NCBI GenBank assembly: GCA_964017155.1
Contig: OZ024867.1
Location: 14,676,000 to 14,739,999 of the forward strand
From: Oasisia sp. SBJ-2009
Lineage: Eukaryota > Annelida > Polychaeta > Sabellida > Siboglinidae
DNA length: 64,000 nt
Direction of reading: 5' to 3'
Shown here: piece by piece, positions 62,613 through 64,000 of the stretch
How positions within the stretch are numbered: the first letter of the stretch is position 1
Layout of the letters: each line of letters opens with the position of its first letter
Position numbers and translations under genes: made by a program
The notes under the pieces: generated by a model
What the model was told of the DNA's origin: nothing
Databases searched by the model: none
The model's input: only the letters and a program-made list of their open reading frames with translations

Positions 62613-62618
62613 AATAAA
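62613..62618 (+). promoter_or_regulatory. Poly(A) signal of the SBNO-like gene
   Basis: AATAAA lies about 120 nt after the stop codon at 62491, within an AT-rich 3' UTR. It is the first canonical hexamer after the stop and is well placed to end the transcript near 62635. Confidence 0.7.
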
Positions 62619-63884
62619 ACTCAATCTTAACGTGATTTTGGTATATATATTTAGTAGTAAGATCTTCAGGTTGGGGCGTGTTCGCAGTAGCGACTAGCGA
62701 AGTCAGTTGCTACAATGTTATAGTTCGACTCCGCTCACTTCCACGATTTGAGGAGACGACCAGGCAGGATTCGTGTAGCGTAGCAAAACGACCTGTGGCT
62801 TCAGAGGAAGCATGCGTATGTGTGCACGTATGTGTTTGTGTGTTTGTATATGTTTATGTATGTGTTTCAATAACGACTTCTTCTTAGGCGATCAAAACCT
62901 GGTATCGTTGACTGAAACGTAACGTATACGCCAAGTTGCGTGGTTGTTTGAAAAGCAACTCGTGCGTTACACTACACGATAAATAACGCTTCATATTATA
63001 ATGACTTCTTCCGTTTAACCAACCAACGTCAACATTTTAAAGAACGTTGTGGGTATTTGCACGGGATGCAAAACGGAATAGAAAAATAAGAGATAGATAG
63101 AAGAAAATAGTTTGCAGTTGAATGAAATTAATTTGACAGATAATGGGAATAACTCAATAGAGATTTGGAAAAGGGCTACGAAGTGCTGGTTGTGTTTACT
63201 AGGAACTAAAATGGGCAGCAACTCTAAGCTGGAAGCAGCCTAGACTATACCTAGATACTACTGTCTCTAGAAATCCATCCAGTTTGGAATTGTGTTGGGA
63301 TAGATTGAACATTTCCTGTATTCTCTTCTGGAAAATGGTACATGGGATGTCTTATGATGGTGTCTTCATCTTCTGGTTAGTGCTATGAATTTTAGTTGGG
63401 AAATATTTATTATTACATGGCCATTTGAGATTTTGAAACCACTGCGACGCGAGCAGTCTTCCTTCCTTTTCCTCATATTCCCCCAGTCCAGTGTCGTCAA
63501 CTGAGACACGTGTGACGGTGTAAGAGGAATCAGCCAGACACGTGTGTTTGACTTGTGTACCTCTAGCACGTCTTCGAGCAGCCTATGACCTGTGGCTAGG
63601 GAGGAGAACAACGTTATCATTGCTCAAACATGTAATAATAATACTGTCGATTTGACATTCCATGTTTTGAAAGATCGTCAGCGATACCACTGTTCACTAT
63701 TCATGTGCTCACAATGAGAAGCACTGAAGTGTCGACCCAAGTGTTCAAGTTGTTAGGGTTAGAATCGTGACGAGGAACTCCCGGCTACGATTTCCGCGAC
63801 ATCCAATGTTTATGTTGTAGTCGATGAAAGTGTATGTCTTGTCTATCATGTGAGCACAGTACCGCTTTAAGTTTTAACAAGATT

Positions 63885-63965
63885 TAACAAGATTGCCACC
63901 TAGAGAATAAACTCAAGATGGCAGGTGGACAAGGAAGCCCTTTGGCTTATCGAGAGTCCAACCTA
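63885..63965. repeat. Dispersed repeat, copy b
   Basis: GATTGCCACCTAGAG and GCCCTTTGGCTTATCGAGAG TCCAACC match the copy in intron 24 near 49850. The unit ends at about the same base in both copies. Confidence 0.65.
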
Positions 63966-64000
63966 TCTATCTAAATGTACCCCGCCCTTCTTAGGTACAT

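Larger units (their letters stand above)
62492..64000. other. 3' UTR and downstream flank, no recognised gene
   Basis: After the poly(A) signal the sequence has a GT-rich low-complexity patch (62815-62870) and otherwise nothing I recognise. Small frames at 62678, 63015 and 63366 lack family features. Confidence 0.5.

Overview
The window is metazoan-type nuclear DNA. It shows spliceosomal GT-AG introns, tRNA-derived SINE copies, non-LTR retrotransposon remains, microsatellites and a very high load of minisatellites, with no bacterial operon structure. One protein-coding gene can be rebuilt with confidence: a plus-strand gene for a Strawberry notch (SBNO) family SF2 helicase-like protein. I assembled 31 exons (9935-62491) by matching the conserved SBNO protein order and checking splice phase at every junction. 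They total 3777 nt and give one uninterrupted frame of 1258 residues. The host cannot be named from sequence alone. Minisatellites at exon-intron boundaries recall what I remember being described in amphioxus ('mirage' minisatellites), so a cephalochordate is a candidate, but this is a weak inference.

Layout. 1-580: nothing firm. 581-5290: a decayed non-LTR retrotransposon on the minus strand, split by a 3.3-kb array of 30-bp units. 5885-6226 and about 8015-8190: SINE copies, the second followed by long (ATAC)n/(AC)n tracts. 9935-62491: the SBNO-like gene. 62613: poly(A) signal. 62650-64000: no recognisable gene, with a short dispersed repeat at the very end that is also present in intron 24.

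The most striking property is how the introns are built. Roughly 31 kb of the 52.5-kb gene is tandem repeat, and many arrays are anchored on splice sites. In introns 2, 3, 4 and 21 the unit is a copy of the end of the preceding exon plus the 5' splice site. In intron 11 the unit is a copy of the 3' splice site plus the start of the following exon. In introns 1, 7, 8, 14 and 19 the array starts a few bases after the donor; in introns 3 (second array), 10 and 16 it runs up to the acceptor. The largest array (intron 4, 15.9 kb, about 880 units of 18 bp) is built from the codons for the end of the ATP-binding P-loop (VGKGRQ) fused to the donor. The 33-bp intron 3 array carries about 84 copies of a near-perfect U1-complementary donor.

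The protein has all SF2/SBNO helicase landmarks: P-loop 150-159, DECH 271-274, SAT 310-312 and QxxGRxxR 644-651. Its last exon adds an unusual tail with two PIP-box-like motifs, basic clusters and a C-terminal Rad18-type (UBZ4-like) zinc finger. To my knowledge this tail is absent from human SBNO1/2. It suggests a helicase recruited to (ubiquitinated) PCNA, that is, a DNA-damage-tolerance version of Strawberry notch.
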